Shown here piece by piece: positions 1 through 7,008 of a stretch of 64,000 nucleotides of DNA. How positions within the stretch are numbered: the stretch's first letter is position 1; every line of letters starts with the position of its first letter. Source of the DNA: RYN-428 sp035551995 (GTDB lineage Bacteria > Planctomycetota > Phycisphaerae > Tepidisphaerales > Tepidisphaeraceae); NCBI GenBank assembly GCA_035551995.1, contig DASZME010000048.1, forward strand, positions 1-64,000. The letters are read 5' to 3'. Under the pieces are notes generated by a model, which made no database searches, had not been told where the DNA came from, and saw nothing but the letters and a program-made list of their open reading frames with translations. The position numbers and the translations under genes were made by a program.

Positions 1-116
1 ATATGATGAGCGTGCTGGCCAAAATCGGCACGACGCCGATGAGCGAATTGGAGCAGTTCCTGCCGGACAAGTGGAAGACGGCGATGCAAGCGCAGAGTAC
101 GATATCACCTACGTAG
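1..116 (+). CDS. IS66-like transposase, C-terminal tail (partial)
   Basis: Only the last 37 codons are inside the window; the gene enters from the left edge and ends at a TAG. The peptide contains IGTTPMSELEQFLPDKW, which resembles the short C-terminal element of IS66-family transposases (a conserved 'IGTTP...L..FLP..W' tail after the DDE domain). No catalytic residue is visible, so activity cannot be judged. It is followed by about 130 bases without a convincing gene and then by the accessory cassette on the other strand, which fits an insertion-sequence edge. The family call rests on this tail alone. Confidence 0.45.
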   Translation, partial: MMSVLAKIGTTPMSELEQFLPDKWKTAMQAQSTISPT

Positions 117-243
117 GGGATGTGGTCCGCGGAACGCACACGATTGTGTTGCTGCCAGCATGGTCCGCTTACTGCAGCATTCAGACGTGTTCGGTCGCCA
201 CGGGAACTTCGGCGGCATCGGATCAGTTCACTCCATGGCACTT

Positions 244-459
244 TCATCGCAATACTGCCAATAAGCTTTCGGTGTGGAATTCCAATTCCGTCGCTGGCAA
301 TGGATCCTTCGTGGACCGCGGCCATGGGGAAACGAAAGCCTTCAGCGGCTTGTTCGCTGACGATTCACGGAGAAGACGCTTGAGGACAGCAAACTGATGC
401 TGCCAAATCGGATTGTTTTGCCACAGCGGATCGTGTTGCCAGACACGCTGTTCATCCAT
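244..459 (-). CDS. Small WQ-repeat protein, possibly truncated
   Basis: A 71-residue reading frame whose ATG is preceded by AAAGGAG five bases upstream (465-471), a better ribosome-binding site than most genes in this window have. It begins 42 bases after the stop of the metallopeptidase-like gene on the same strand, so it could be the third gene of that cassette. The N-terminus holds three consecutive hexapeptide-like units, WQHDPL, WQNNPI and WQHQFA, followed by a basic helix-like stretch. I do not recognise a family. The second half is compositionally plain and lies near the IS66-like tail, so the gene may be cut short by the insertion. The main evidence is the RBS and the operon position. 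Confidence 0.4.
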   Translation of the reverse strand: MDEQRVWQHDPLWQNNPIWQHQFAVLKRLLRESSANKPLKAFVSPWPRSTKDPLPATELEFHTESLLAVLR

Positions 460-501
460 GAGCGCTCCTTTGAAAATCAGAGTACGACATAGTCGTCAAA
501 A

Positions 502-1761
502 TCAGATTTCAATTTGCTCAGCGCTAGCGGGATCTCTAGCGGCGATTTTCTCAGCTGCGACTGCAGCACGCCGCGCCTCTTCACAGTCTTCGGTTTTCAG
601 TGAAGCGTTGAACTCTGCAAATCCCATTTCATATGACGCTAACTGTTCGATAAGCGAAAGCAATCTGTCACCAGCGTCCTTTGCAACGACAGGATTCTCT
701 TTCTGTATGTGGTGGTCTCGCAATGAAATTGCTCTTGCAAGCAGCCACCTGGAACGTTCAGCAAATGCCGTGAAGACTGCCAGACCTCGATTTCTACCAG
801 GTGAATTCAATCGAAGTCTTCGCTCGATAAGAGCCTTTGTTGCCAGCAAGGAGCGTCCAGCACTCCCGAACCCGATTGGCCCGACGATAGCTCGCGTGCC
901 GTTGCTATTGCCAATGTGCATATGCAGTAACGGACGTCGCCCCCAAGATCCGAGATACGCAGCCAATCCCCAGCGGTCGGCACGTGACTCATCAGGGTTG
1001 GTAAAATCGCTCGCGGCAATGTGGGCAACCTCATGGCACAAAGCAAAATCATGAGCAGCGTAGCATAAATCTCCGGCGAGCTCATTCTGGCGTTTCGCGT
1101 CAAAATCACCTTCAGCATCTGCAAAGCAAGCTACCGTGTTCTTGATCGCTTTGACCATCTCCGGTAAAAAATAATCGAGCCCATCGCATGAGGATGCGAT
1201 CACGTTAGCCGTAATGCTCAACCATCCTTTGGAAGATACTTCCCTCATGTCAGCTGGTGTTTTAGCGGACTGGTCAACGCATCGCCCGAATTCAGTGAAA
1301 TATCGATATACAAATTCGAGCCATCCCAGAGGACTGATGACGTATTTGAAGGGAAGCGAGGGCTGCACATGCGGCGTCGCTTGGGCAAAGTTGGCCAGAA
1401 ATGTGGAACGAGCGACGATCCAGCCAAGATCAGGATTTGATGGCATATCTGGGAGCTTAGCCCGCCAGAGAGCAATCGCCGCGTCTAACGTTCGTGTTTG
1501 AAGGGATGTCTCAATCGGAAAATCGTAAAACTCTGGATTGTTACACCATGTGTAGTCGAAAGTGTCAAAAAATTCGGGAAATTCTTCTCGCCGCTCGGCA
1601 AGTCGCTCTTGCCACGAAAGGTCGGCAAAACGGGCGCGGCCGAGCTTGATCAGATAGCTCCTTGTCGTGTCAACGCCGATTGAGCGGTCGTAACTTTTCG
1701 AGAGAATGCGCCATTGAGAGATGAGTTGTGATTGCACGCTCACCTCAATCAATTTCGCCAA
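502..1761 (-). CDS. HExxH metallopeptidase-like protein
   Basis: A 419-residue soluble protein with a zinc-metallopeptidase signature: HEVAH at residues 243-247 and, eleven residues later, E258-SRA-D262 within DESRADRWGL. This resembles the HExxH...ExxxD arrangement of gluzincin-type peptidases, where the two His and the Glu bind zinc and E244 is the catalytic base. No signal peptide or membrane helix is apparent. The start is a TTG that overlaps the end of the upstream 127-residue gene by 13 bases, implying translational coupling; no ATG lies nearby in frame. The N-terminal 230 residues match nothing I can name. The zinc site is plausible from the motif; substrate and role are unknown. The pairing with a small hydrophobic protein suggests a two-component cassette. 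Confidence 0.7.
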   Translation of the reverse strand: MAKLIEVSVQSQLISQWRILSKSYDRSIGVDTTRSYLIKLGRARFADLSWQERLAERREEFPEFFDTFDYTWCNNPEFYDFPIETSLQTRTLDAAIALWRAKLPDMPSNPDLGWIVARSTFLANFAQATPHVQPSLPFKYVISPLGWLEFVYRYFTEFGRCVDQSAKTPADMREVSSKGWLSITANVIASSCDGLDYFLPEMVKAIKNTVACFADAEGDFDAKRQNELAGDLCYAAHDFALCHEVAHIAASDFTNPDESRADRWGLAAYLGSWGRRPLLHMHIGNSNGTRAIVGPIGFGSAGRSLLATKALIERRLRLNSPGRNRGLAVFTAFAERSRWLLARAISLRDHHIQKENPVVAKDAGDRLLSLIEQLASYEMGFAEFNASLKTEDCEEARRAAVAAEKIAARDPASAEQIEI

Positions 1762-2132
1762 GCTTCAGCACACAACGTGCGTAACCCCATTCTCGCGATT
1801 ATGCACGCACACAACACTACGTTGAGCCCACTGAAATGGGCCGCTACTAAGGTGCCCGCGATCATCCCAGCGACAGAAGTGGCGTCGGAGTAGTCTGCAT
1901 CTGAGCAATAGCGGCGCAGATGTTCGTTGCCGCAGACAATCGGTCGAATATCGGGCAATATTCGGCGAAAGGCATTTTCACCTCTCGTCGCAGGATCTTC
2001 GCCGGTCGCTGAAGCTCCAAGTTCACGACCCAAGGCCGCGTACAACTCCTCGACATCCGGATATGTCGCCAGAGTTGCCTTAATTTGCGATTCGTCGTAC
2101 TGGCCGGTGTGATCGTTCGTCCGGCTGCTCAT
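1749..2132 (-). CDS. Small protein with hydrophobic C-terminus
   Basis: A 127-residue protein, first gene of the accessory cassette. Its ATG follows a full AGGAGGT ribosome-binding site. Residues 1-75 are polar; after about residue 83 it has two hydrophobic stretches (around SVAGMIAGTLVAAHF and NVVLCACIIARMGL) that could form a helical hairpin or a buried C-terminal bundle. It holds a short 'RPIVCGN' segment. I do not recognise a named family. Its stop lies inside the start of the metallopeptidase-like gene, so the two are probably made in fixed ratio and may interact, for example as inhibitor or adaptor and protease; that is inference from overlap only. Confidence 0.6.
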   Translation of the reverse strand: MSSRTNDHTGQYDESQIKATLATYPDVEELYAALGRELGASATGEDPATRGENAFRRILPDIRPIVCGNEHLRRYCSDADYSDATSVAGMIAGTLVAAHFSGLNVVLCACIIARMGLRTLCAEAWRN

Positions 2133-2136
2133 TAAG

Positions 2137-2143
2137 ACCTCCT
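2137..2143 (-). promoter_or_regulatory. Strong Shine-Dalgarno site of the metallopeptidase cassette
   Basis: Reads AGGAGGT on the minus strand, four bases before the ATG of the small hydrophobic protein gene. Such complete sites are uncommon in this window, where most genes start without one, so this supports the chosen start and a foreign origin of the cassette. Confidence 0.6.
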
Positions 2144-2301
2144 AGTGGTGGAAAAGATCATATCAAAGGGCTCGGACCGCCGCCAACACGCTCGTGAAAA
2201 TCAGACCGTTGCTTTTCGTCTGAATAAATCTGGTTCTTGAAGCAGAAAGTAGGGCGGCCGAAGGTGAAGGGTGCTCACATCTGCACCTCGGAGGCCGGGC
2301 C

Positions 2302-2572
2302 ATGGATGGCACCATCGTCCTGGGTCGCGCGGAATGCAAGCAGCTCGCGCACGTGTATTGCTCCGACGCCAACCCGCAGTTCCGGTTGCGGGCCCACTTG
2401 CTGGGCTACCGCCCGTCCCCCAAAATGCTGACGGTGCTCCTGCTGTCGGATGGCCGCTCGTGGGCAATGATCGCCGCGTGCTCTTCTGCTCGACGGCTAC
2501 CATTGCCCGCTGGAAGCACCGCGCGGATCGCAATGGCCTGGACGGCGTCTTCCGTGAACGCCGCGGTCGCGT
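2302..2572 (+). pseudogene. IS630-type transposase N-terminus, frameshifted and truncated
   Basis: The first frame reads MDGTIVLGRAECKQLAHVY and then RLRAHLL...LLLSDGRSWAMIAA, a close fit to the helix-turn-helix start of IS630-family transposases. At about position 2480 the homology jumps to the next frame, continuing VLFCSTATIARWKHRAD and then GVFRERRGR, the second helix-turn-helix and linker of the same family. One base appears lost near 'GCCGCGTGC'. Nothing of the DDE catalytic domain follows; the sequence runs straight into a direct repeat. This is a dead remnant and marks the region as a landing zone for mobile DNA. Confidence 0.65.
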
Positions 2573-2635
2573 GGGGAAACTGCTAGCCTATGGCACGCTG
2601 GGGATTCCGTGGGTGCGTCGGCTGCCGCGGATTGC

Positions 2636-2724
2636 GCTATTTGCGAAGCAAAGTTCAATTCCCGGTACCTACCGCGCGCTACTCTTTGTTTTCAAGAGAG
2701 CAGTTGTTTATCGATTGAACTAGC
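2636..2724 (+). repeat. Left copy of ~90-bp imperfect direct repeat, tRNA-3'-end-like
   Basis: Matches the copy at 8622-8711 in the same orientation. The first third (GCTATTTGCGAAGCAAAGTT, then CAATTCCCGGTACCTACC) and the last dozen bases (GATTGAACTAGC) are well conserved; the middle is about 60 percent alike by eye. The core AGTTCAATTCCCGG looks like a tRNA T-arm, but the stem does not pair. The two copies bracket the five-gene operon. Confidence 0.5.
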
Positions 2725-2936
2725 CGAGCGTTTCGTAAACATCGAACAATACATCAGATATGACACCATCTGGTGTGCAACAAACAAATCGGCGAGCTAA
2801 ATGGAGCCAGCGGGACACCAATAGAACTCGCAGTTGCGTTTTTGAGCGAATTTCGCGGATTGGCTGCCAGATTGACGCATCACGTAAGTCTCGACTCGTT
2901 CGCACTGGCTTGCAGGCAACGCCATGCTAGCTGATC

Positions 2937-3833
2937 TCAATGGAGCTTGACATAGTCATCGATCAGTTCGACGGTGTAGAGACCGAACTCGCTCTTCGAG
3001 GAAATAAACAAGGCGGCGAGCGCGGACGCGAACCTCAAGGCAGATTTGAGGTCGCGGTTGTTTAGAATCGAATAGATTATGCCTGCGGAGAAGGCGGCTC
3101 CGGCCCCGTGACTGTGAAGTGTCGTCGTCCGATAGGCTGGAATGAAGACCGGTGGCGACGATAACGATGACGCGCAGACGGACCCACCGGCCCCCATCGT
3201 GACGATCGACAGCCGCGGCTGGATCTTCATCATCAGGTCAGCCGCAAGGATCTCCGCATCTGCGCGACTGCCTTCGAAACTCGTCTGGACGATGGCGACC
3301 TTGCACCTCAGACGGTCGGCCTCGTCGCTGGATAGTGAATCCCCCCCTAGATTTACGAATGTCGGCGTCTGGCAGGCAAAGGCGTGTTCGATCGCTGTCA
3401 GGCTTGCTTGTCGAATGATGTCGTAAAGGTCGATGTACACGAATTTCGCATCTTTCGTGGGCGAAAGGTCGACGCGCGAGTACGAATCCTTCTGGCTCGG
3501 CGAGAGTAGAGAAAACCACGTGCGATTGCCGTTCGAATCACATATCACCGTTGTCCAAGGGGTCGAACTCCCAGATTGCAAGGGCGGATGGTCGACCTGA
3601 ATTTCGCGAAACAGGTTCGAGACCTCGCGGCCGACCCGGTCGTCACCGATTCCTGCGGTCATCATGCAGGTCCTAAGCTTGAGGCGGGCGGCGAGGACCG
3701 AGACGATCGCGGCGTCGGGAGTGACGCCTCCGAAGGCGTCCTTGACGAGCGTTCCGGAGTTGTTGTGAGGGTATCGCTCGACCATCAGGATCTGGACGCC
3801 CGATACTATACCGAAACAGCACAGGTCGTACAT
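2937..3833 (-). CDS. PfkB-family carbohydrate-kinase fold protein lacking the catalytic Asp
   Basis: Last gene of the five-gene operon, 298 residues. The start chosen is the ATG behind a weak GGAG-like site; a longer frame would overlap the exonuclease gene in a Ser/Gly/Ala-rich stretch typical of shadow coding. The ribokinase/PfkB fold shows in GGVTPDAAIVSVLAARL (35-51), AGIGDDRVGRE (60-70) and VTMGAGGSV (211-219). The C-terminal signature, normally DTTGAGD followed by F.AG, here reads LHSHGAGAAFSAG (239-251). The anion-hole GAG is kept, but the catalytic base is Ala246 (codon GCC) and the preceding DT is lost. Established knowledge: that Asp activates the substrate hydroxyl in PfkB kinases. 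Inference: a nucleoside- or sugar-binding pseudokinase rather than a normal kinase. Confidence 0.75.
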   Translation of the reverse strand: MYDLCCFGIVSGVQILMVERYPHNNSGTLVKDAFGGVTPDAAIVSVLAARLKLRTCMMTAGIGDDRVGREVSNLFREIQVDHPPLQSGSSTPWTTVICDSNGNRTWFSLLSPSQKDSYSRVDLSPTKDAKFVYIDLYDIIRQASLTAIEHAFACQTPTFVNLGGDSLSSDEADRLRCKVAIVQTSFEGSRADAEILAADLMMKIQPRLSIVTMGAGGSVCASSLSSPPVFIPAYRTTTLHSHGAGAAFSAGIIYSILNNRDLKSALRFASALAALFISSKSEFGLYTVELIDDYVKLH

Positions 3834-3879
3834 TACAAGACGCTCCGAGCGCCGCGTCTGATCGCCCCGCCGGGCTGCC

Positions 3880-4659
3880 TCAGGCGGCGAAATCGATATC
3901 AACGGTGACCGGGCAATGATCGGACCCGAGCTGCTGGGGAGAGTGGAAGCAGCGTCGAATGCGGTCCTTGAGCCGGTCGTCCACGAGGATGTAATCGAGC
4001 CGCCAGCCGACGTTCCGCTCCCGCACGCCGCTCCGGAGGCTCCACCAGGTGTAGTGCCCCGGCTCGGCGCAGTGAACACGGAACGCGTCTACGAGCCCCA
4101 AGCCAAGCAACTCGGTCATCCAGCGGCGCTCTTCCGGGCGGAACCCGGCGTTCGCCTTGTTCGATTTCGAGTTGGTAAGGTCGATCTCCTCGTGTGCCAC
4201 GTTCAGGTCGCCGACGACGACAACTGGCTTTTCTTGGCCGCGGAGCCGCCGGACGTAGCCCGAAATGCTGTCACAGAACTTCAGTTTGGCGTCGAGCCTC
4301 AACAACTTCCGGTGGCTATGAGGTGCGTAGGCGTTGACCAGGACGAATGAGTCGAACTCGGTGGTCAGAACCCGGCCCTCGGCCACCGCCATGTCGTCTG
4401 CGGCGCCGTCGATTCCGATGACGGCCGACCTAGTGGCCAAGTTCGCGCTTACGAGGGTTGCCACCCCGCTGTACCCGCGCCGCGCCGCCGTGCTCCAGTA
4501 CGCGCGGAAGGGGTGGAACCAGGAAGACGTGTAGAGGTCCTCCTCCATTTTAACCTCTTGGAGGCAGACGACATCGTTCTCGGAGGCCACAAGCCACTGC
4601 TCGAACCCCTTCCGCAAGGCGGCTCTGAGCCCGTTGACGTTCCAAGTCGATATGCGCAT
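3880..4659 (-). CDS. xthA: Exodeoxyribonuclease III / AP endonuclease
   Basis: At 259 residues it is the standard length for XthA/ExoA. All catalytic motifs of the endonuclease/exonuclease/phosphatase fold are present: WNVNG (6-10, metal-site Asn), LQEVK with E35, Y111 in NAYAP, GDLNVAH with D151 and N153, RLDYILV with D222, and SDHCPV with D247 and H248. The family lysine-loop equivalent reads NSKSNKANAGFRPEER. It should cleave at abasic sites and degrade 3' ends of duplex DNA in the cytoplasm. It lies 19 bases after the phosphorylase-fusion gene and 46 before the PfkB-like gene. A chromosomal repair copy would normally sit elsewhere, so this may be a DNA-acting partner or effector inside the island operon; that role is inference. 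Confidence 0.93.
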   Translation of the reverse strand: MRISTWNVNGLRAALRKGFEQWLVASENDVVCLQEVKMEEDLYTSSWFHPFRAYWSTAARRGYSGVATLVSANLATRSAVIGIDGAADDMAVAEGRVLTTEFDSFVLVNAYAPHSHRKLLRLDAKLKFCDSISGYVRRLRGQEKPVVVVGDLNVAHEEIDLTNSKSNKANAGFRPEERRWMTELLGLGLVDAFRVHCAEPGHYTWWSLRSGVRERNVGWRLDYILVDDRLKDRIRRCFHSPQQLGSDHCPVTVDIDFAA

Positions 4660-4678
4660 GGGGCGGCCATCTTTCAGG

Positions 4679-6121
4679 TTAGCCGGCGGTGTGCGGTCCC
4701 ATCGTTTCGATCAGCTCGCGGGCGAACGCGGCGGCGGCCGCCGCCGCGTATGGCTGCCACACCTTGTTTTTGTCGTCGTTAGCGTAGTCACAGATGCCGC
4801 GGATCACGAGGTACCCTTTCCCTGACTGCCACGCCGACTCGGCCAGCCCGGACGCCTCCATCTCAATCGCCTTGATGTGAAAGAGGTTTCTGATCTTATC
4901 GCGGATGCCAGCGGACTTGAGCACGGTGTTGGCGCTGGCGATCGGGCCGCTATGCACCTTGGGACGCCCGGCGAGCTTCGGCGGACGCGGCGGCTGCCGC
5001 GCCGACGTCCGGCCGTCAACCCACGGGGAATCCCTCAACGGCCCCGAGGGGGGCCGACGTCCTTCCAATTCCTTAAGCAGATCGTCCAAATAGCTCCAGT
5101 ATTTCGGTCTCGCAGGAGAAAGCGCGATGAAGTTCTCCGCACGGGTCAACCATTTGGGGTCGGGCGGGCGCGGGGGTGCCGTGTACTCTGCTTTCGACGT
5201 ATACCGCTTTATCATGTCGTACTGGATGACGCCGGCCTCGTCGGAAACGACGATGTCGCCGAGACGCACGTGATTCTCTACGCTCTTTACGTTAGGGACG
5301 CCCGCAGCGACGCCGACCATCAGCAGGACCTCGACGCTCGGGTATTGCGTTAGCAACGATGTCGCCAAGACGGCCGCCTTGTTGTTCCCCTTGCCGGCCC
5401 GCGCGACCACGACGTTGTGGTTGCCGCCATGCTGCGACGCGATCGTGCCATGGTGGTATTCCTGATAGGGCCCCCCGGCCGCCCTTACCGCATCAACCCG
5501 GAGGCCCGTGAGGATCAGGCTGGCGGCTTTGAACTCGACGGGCAGGGCAGTAACGATGCCGATCTCCGGCTTGAATTCCTTCTCTCGCTGCATGGCTTGC
5601 CTCCTCGTATTCACGGCGAATTCGGTCATGTCAGAAATGCACTGACGCAGGACGGCGGTGCGGCCGCCGGCGAACTGGGCTTGGTCCTTGGACCGAATCT
5701 TGAGGTTATAGTGGCAAAATCGGCGGTGGATGAAACCGTCGTGATACTGCTCCGGAATGTAGACGTATGTCTTCCCCCTGCATTCGCTCTTCTGGTCGCG
5801 GCTCTCAAAGCACATTTCGAGCGTTCGGGCTGAAACGCCTGGTGACGCGGCGAGCATCATGATCATTTGAGCGCGCTTAGTCTGCTCCCTCATACGCGGA
5901 AGAGACTCATACTCCTTGCCCACTTGCTCGGACGTCATTACTTCAGCGCCGAGGTCTTCGAACACTTCCGTTAACTCTTTGGCGAGTTGGCGGATCCCGG
6001 CGTCCCTAGTCGACGCACCAAGCCAGATGCAGTACCCCGAGAAGTACTTGCCATTCACATCTGGGCTGATTTGCAGCTCACCAAGGAGTCGGTGTGCCTC
6101 ATCCAGTTGCTCATTCGCCAT
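4679..6121 (-). CDS. Rossmann-like N-terminal domain fused to nucleoside phosphorylase (MTAN/PNP) domain
   Basis: 480 residues. Residues 1-175 form a separate domain with GYCIWLGASTRD (29-40), LTEVFEDLGAEVM and a 'SPGVSARTLEMCF' segment followed by KTYVYIPEQYHDGFI; it resembles nucleoside deoxyribosyltransferase/TIR-like Rossmannoid domains, a tentative call. Residues from about 185 are a phosphorylase-superfamily domain: IGIVTALPVEFKAA at its start, LLMVGVAAGVP, then IEMEASGLAESAW and VIRGICDYANDDKNKVWQ, the signature seen in phosphorylase domains of bacterial and fungal immune-type proteins. A proline/arginine-rich insert near residues 350-395 is unusual. It probably cleaves or senses a nucleoside or nucleotide. 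The ATG overlaps the preceding gene by 11 bases, so the two are coupled. Effector role is inferred from family context. Confidence 0.8.
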   Translation of the reverse strand: MANEQLDEAHRLLGELQISPDVNGKYFSGYCIWLGASTRDAGIRQLAKELTEVFEDLGAEVMTSEQVGKEYESLPRMREQTKRAQMIMMLAASPGVSARTLEMCFESRDQKSECRGKTYVYIPEQYHDGFIHRRFCHYNLKIRSKDQAQFAGGRTAVLRQCISDMTEFAVNTRRQAMQREKEFKPEIGIVTALPVEFKAASLILTGLRVDAVRAAGGPYQEYHHGTIASQHGGNHNVVVARAGKGNNKAAVLATSLLTQYPSVEVLLMVGVAAGVPNVKSVENHVRLGDIVVSDEAGVIQYDMIKRYTSKAEYTAPPRPPDPKWLTRAENFIALSPARPKYWSYLDDLLKELEGRRPPSGPLRDSPWVDGRTSARQPPRPPKLAGRPKVHSGPIASANTVLKSAGIRDKIRNLFHIKAIEMEASGLAESAWQSGKGYLVIRGICDYANDDKNKVWQPYAAAAAAAFARELIETMGPHTAG

Positions 6122-6995
6122 GTCGGGGTACTCCGCCTAGTGAAAGCATGGCGAGGAACTCTTCCCCGGCAGGCGTGATCCGGTAGAGCCGGTCCCCCGC
6201 CACTTGGACGAAGTCCATCATCGACAACGCATCGAGCGGCGCGAGCGGGTCAGGGGCGAGTTCCTGCACCAGCCTGTCGTCCAAGAGTACGTCACGGCTG
6301 AGGGCGCCAGCGCGCTGGAGCCGGTTCAGGTACCGGCGCGCCGCGACGCCGCTGAGGTTCAGTGTAAACGTTTTGAAATATGTCTCGTCGACGTCCATGG
6401 CCAAGTCCAAGATCTGTTCCGCCTTACAGGCGAGAACATCATGGACCTTCGGGGAGTCCAAGAGCCACACTCGCTTGCTCTGGGCGGTCGCGGAATGCTT
6501 CTCTTGGAGGAGTATGTACCGGTGACCGAACACGGAGTACTGGATGAGGTCGGACGTGTCGTACGCGAACAGATCTACCCCGCCGTTGGCGATCAGGTCG
6601 ATCGCGCTGAGCCGCTCCTGCCACCTGCCGGGCGACTTCTTGTTCCAGTTGTCGAGGTTCCAGCCCACGGTACCGAATACGTCCGCTGCGAGGGCGGGTG
6701 GAAGGTTATAGAGGATGTCGAACCCTTCCCCTTTCCTAAGGCTGATAGTTTCGCAGACCTGCCTGTGGAGCGGATCAGTGATCGCGCGCATTTCACCTGT
6801 GACGTGGATGCATGTGCCAACGTCGTTCGATGAAACTAAGTCGAGAAGGAGCCGGTTTGTCGAGTCATGGACGAGCCGGTTGCGAGCCTTGTTCCGATTG
6901 CTGAAGTCCAGAACGTGGAGCTTCCTCGCTGACGGACGCGATACGCCCGCGTGTTCAAGAGTTTCCTCGAGCGCTTTGGTGTCTGGACGATCCAT
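6111..6995 (-). CDS. Uncharacterised protein with C-terminal winged helix
   Basis: 294 residues, second in the operon, with a GAGGT ribosome-binding site seven bases before its ATG and a 13-base gap from the radical SAM stop. The C-terminus (about residues 235-285: LDALSMMDFVQVAGDRLYRI then TPAGEEFLAML) has the shape of a winged helix wing and final helix. The middle (about 85-200) includes ILYNLPPALAAD, DLFAYDTSDLIQYSVFGHRY and VWLLDSPKVHDVL; the 'HRYILLQEKH...' strand followed by a helix recalls the PLD-derived sensor of TrmB-like regulators, but no active HxK motif pair is present. I would call it a possible ligand-sensing regulator or adaptor of the operon, with low confidence in function. 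Confidence 0.6.
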   Translation of the reverse strand: MDRPDTKALEETLEHAGVSRPSARKLHVLDFSNRNKARNRLVHDSTNRLLLDLVSSNDVGTCIHVTGEMRAITDPLHRQVCETISLRKGEGFDILYNLPPALAADVFGTVGWNLDNWNKKSPGRWQERLSAIDLIANGGVDLFAYDTSDLIQYSVFGHRYILLQEKHSATAQSKRVWLLDSPKVHDVLACKAEQILDLAMDVDETYFKTFTLNLSGVAARRYLNRLQRAGALSRDVLLDDRLVQELAPDPLAPLDALSMMDFVQVAGDRLYRITPAGEEFLAMLSLGGVPRHGE

Positions 6996-7008
6996 CCGTT
7001 CTACCTCG

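Noticed and set aside
120..397. Plus-strand frames downstream of the IS66-like tail
   Set aside because: Short, without RBS, and overlapping the better-supported minus-strand small ORF.
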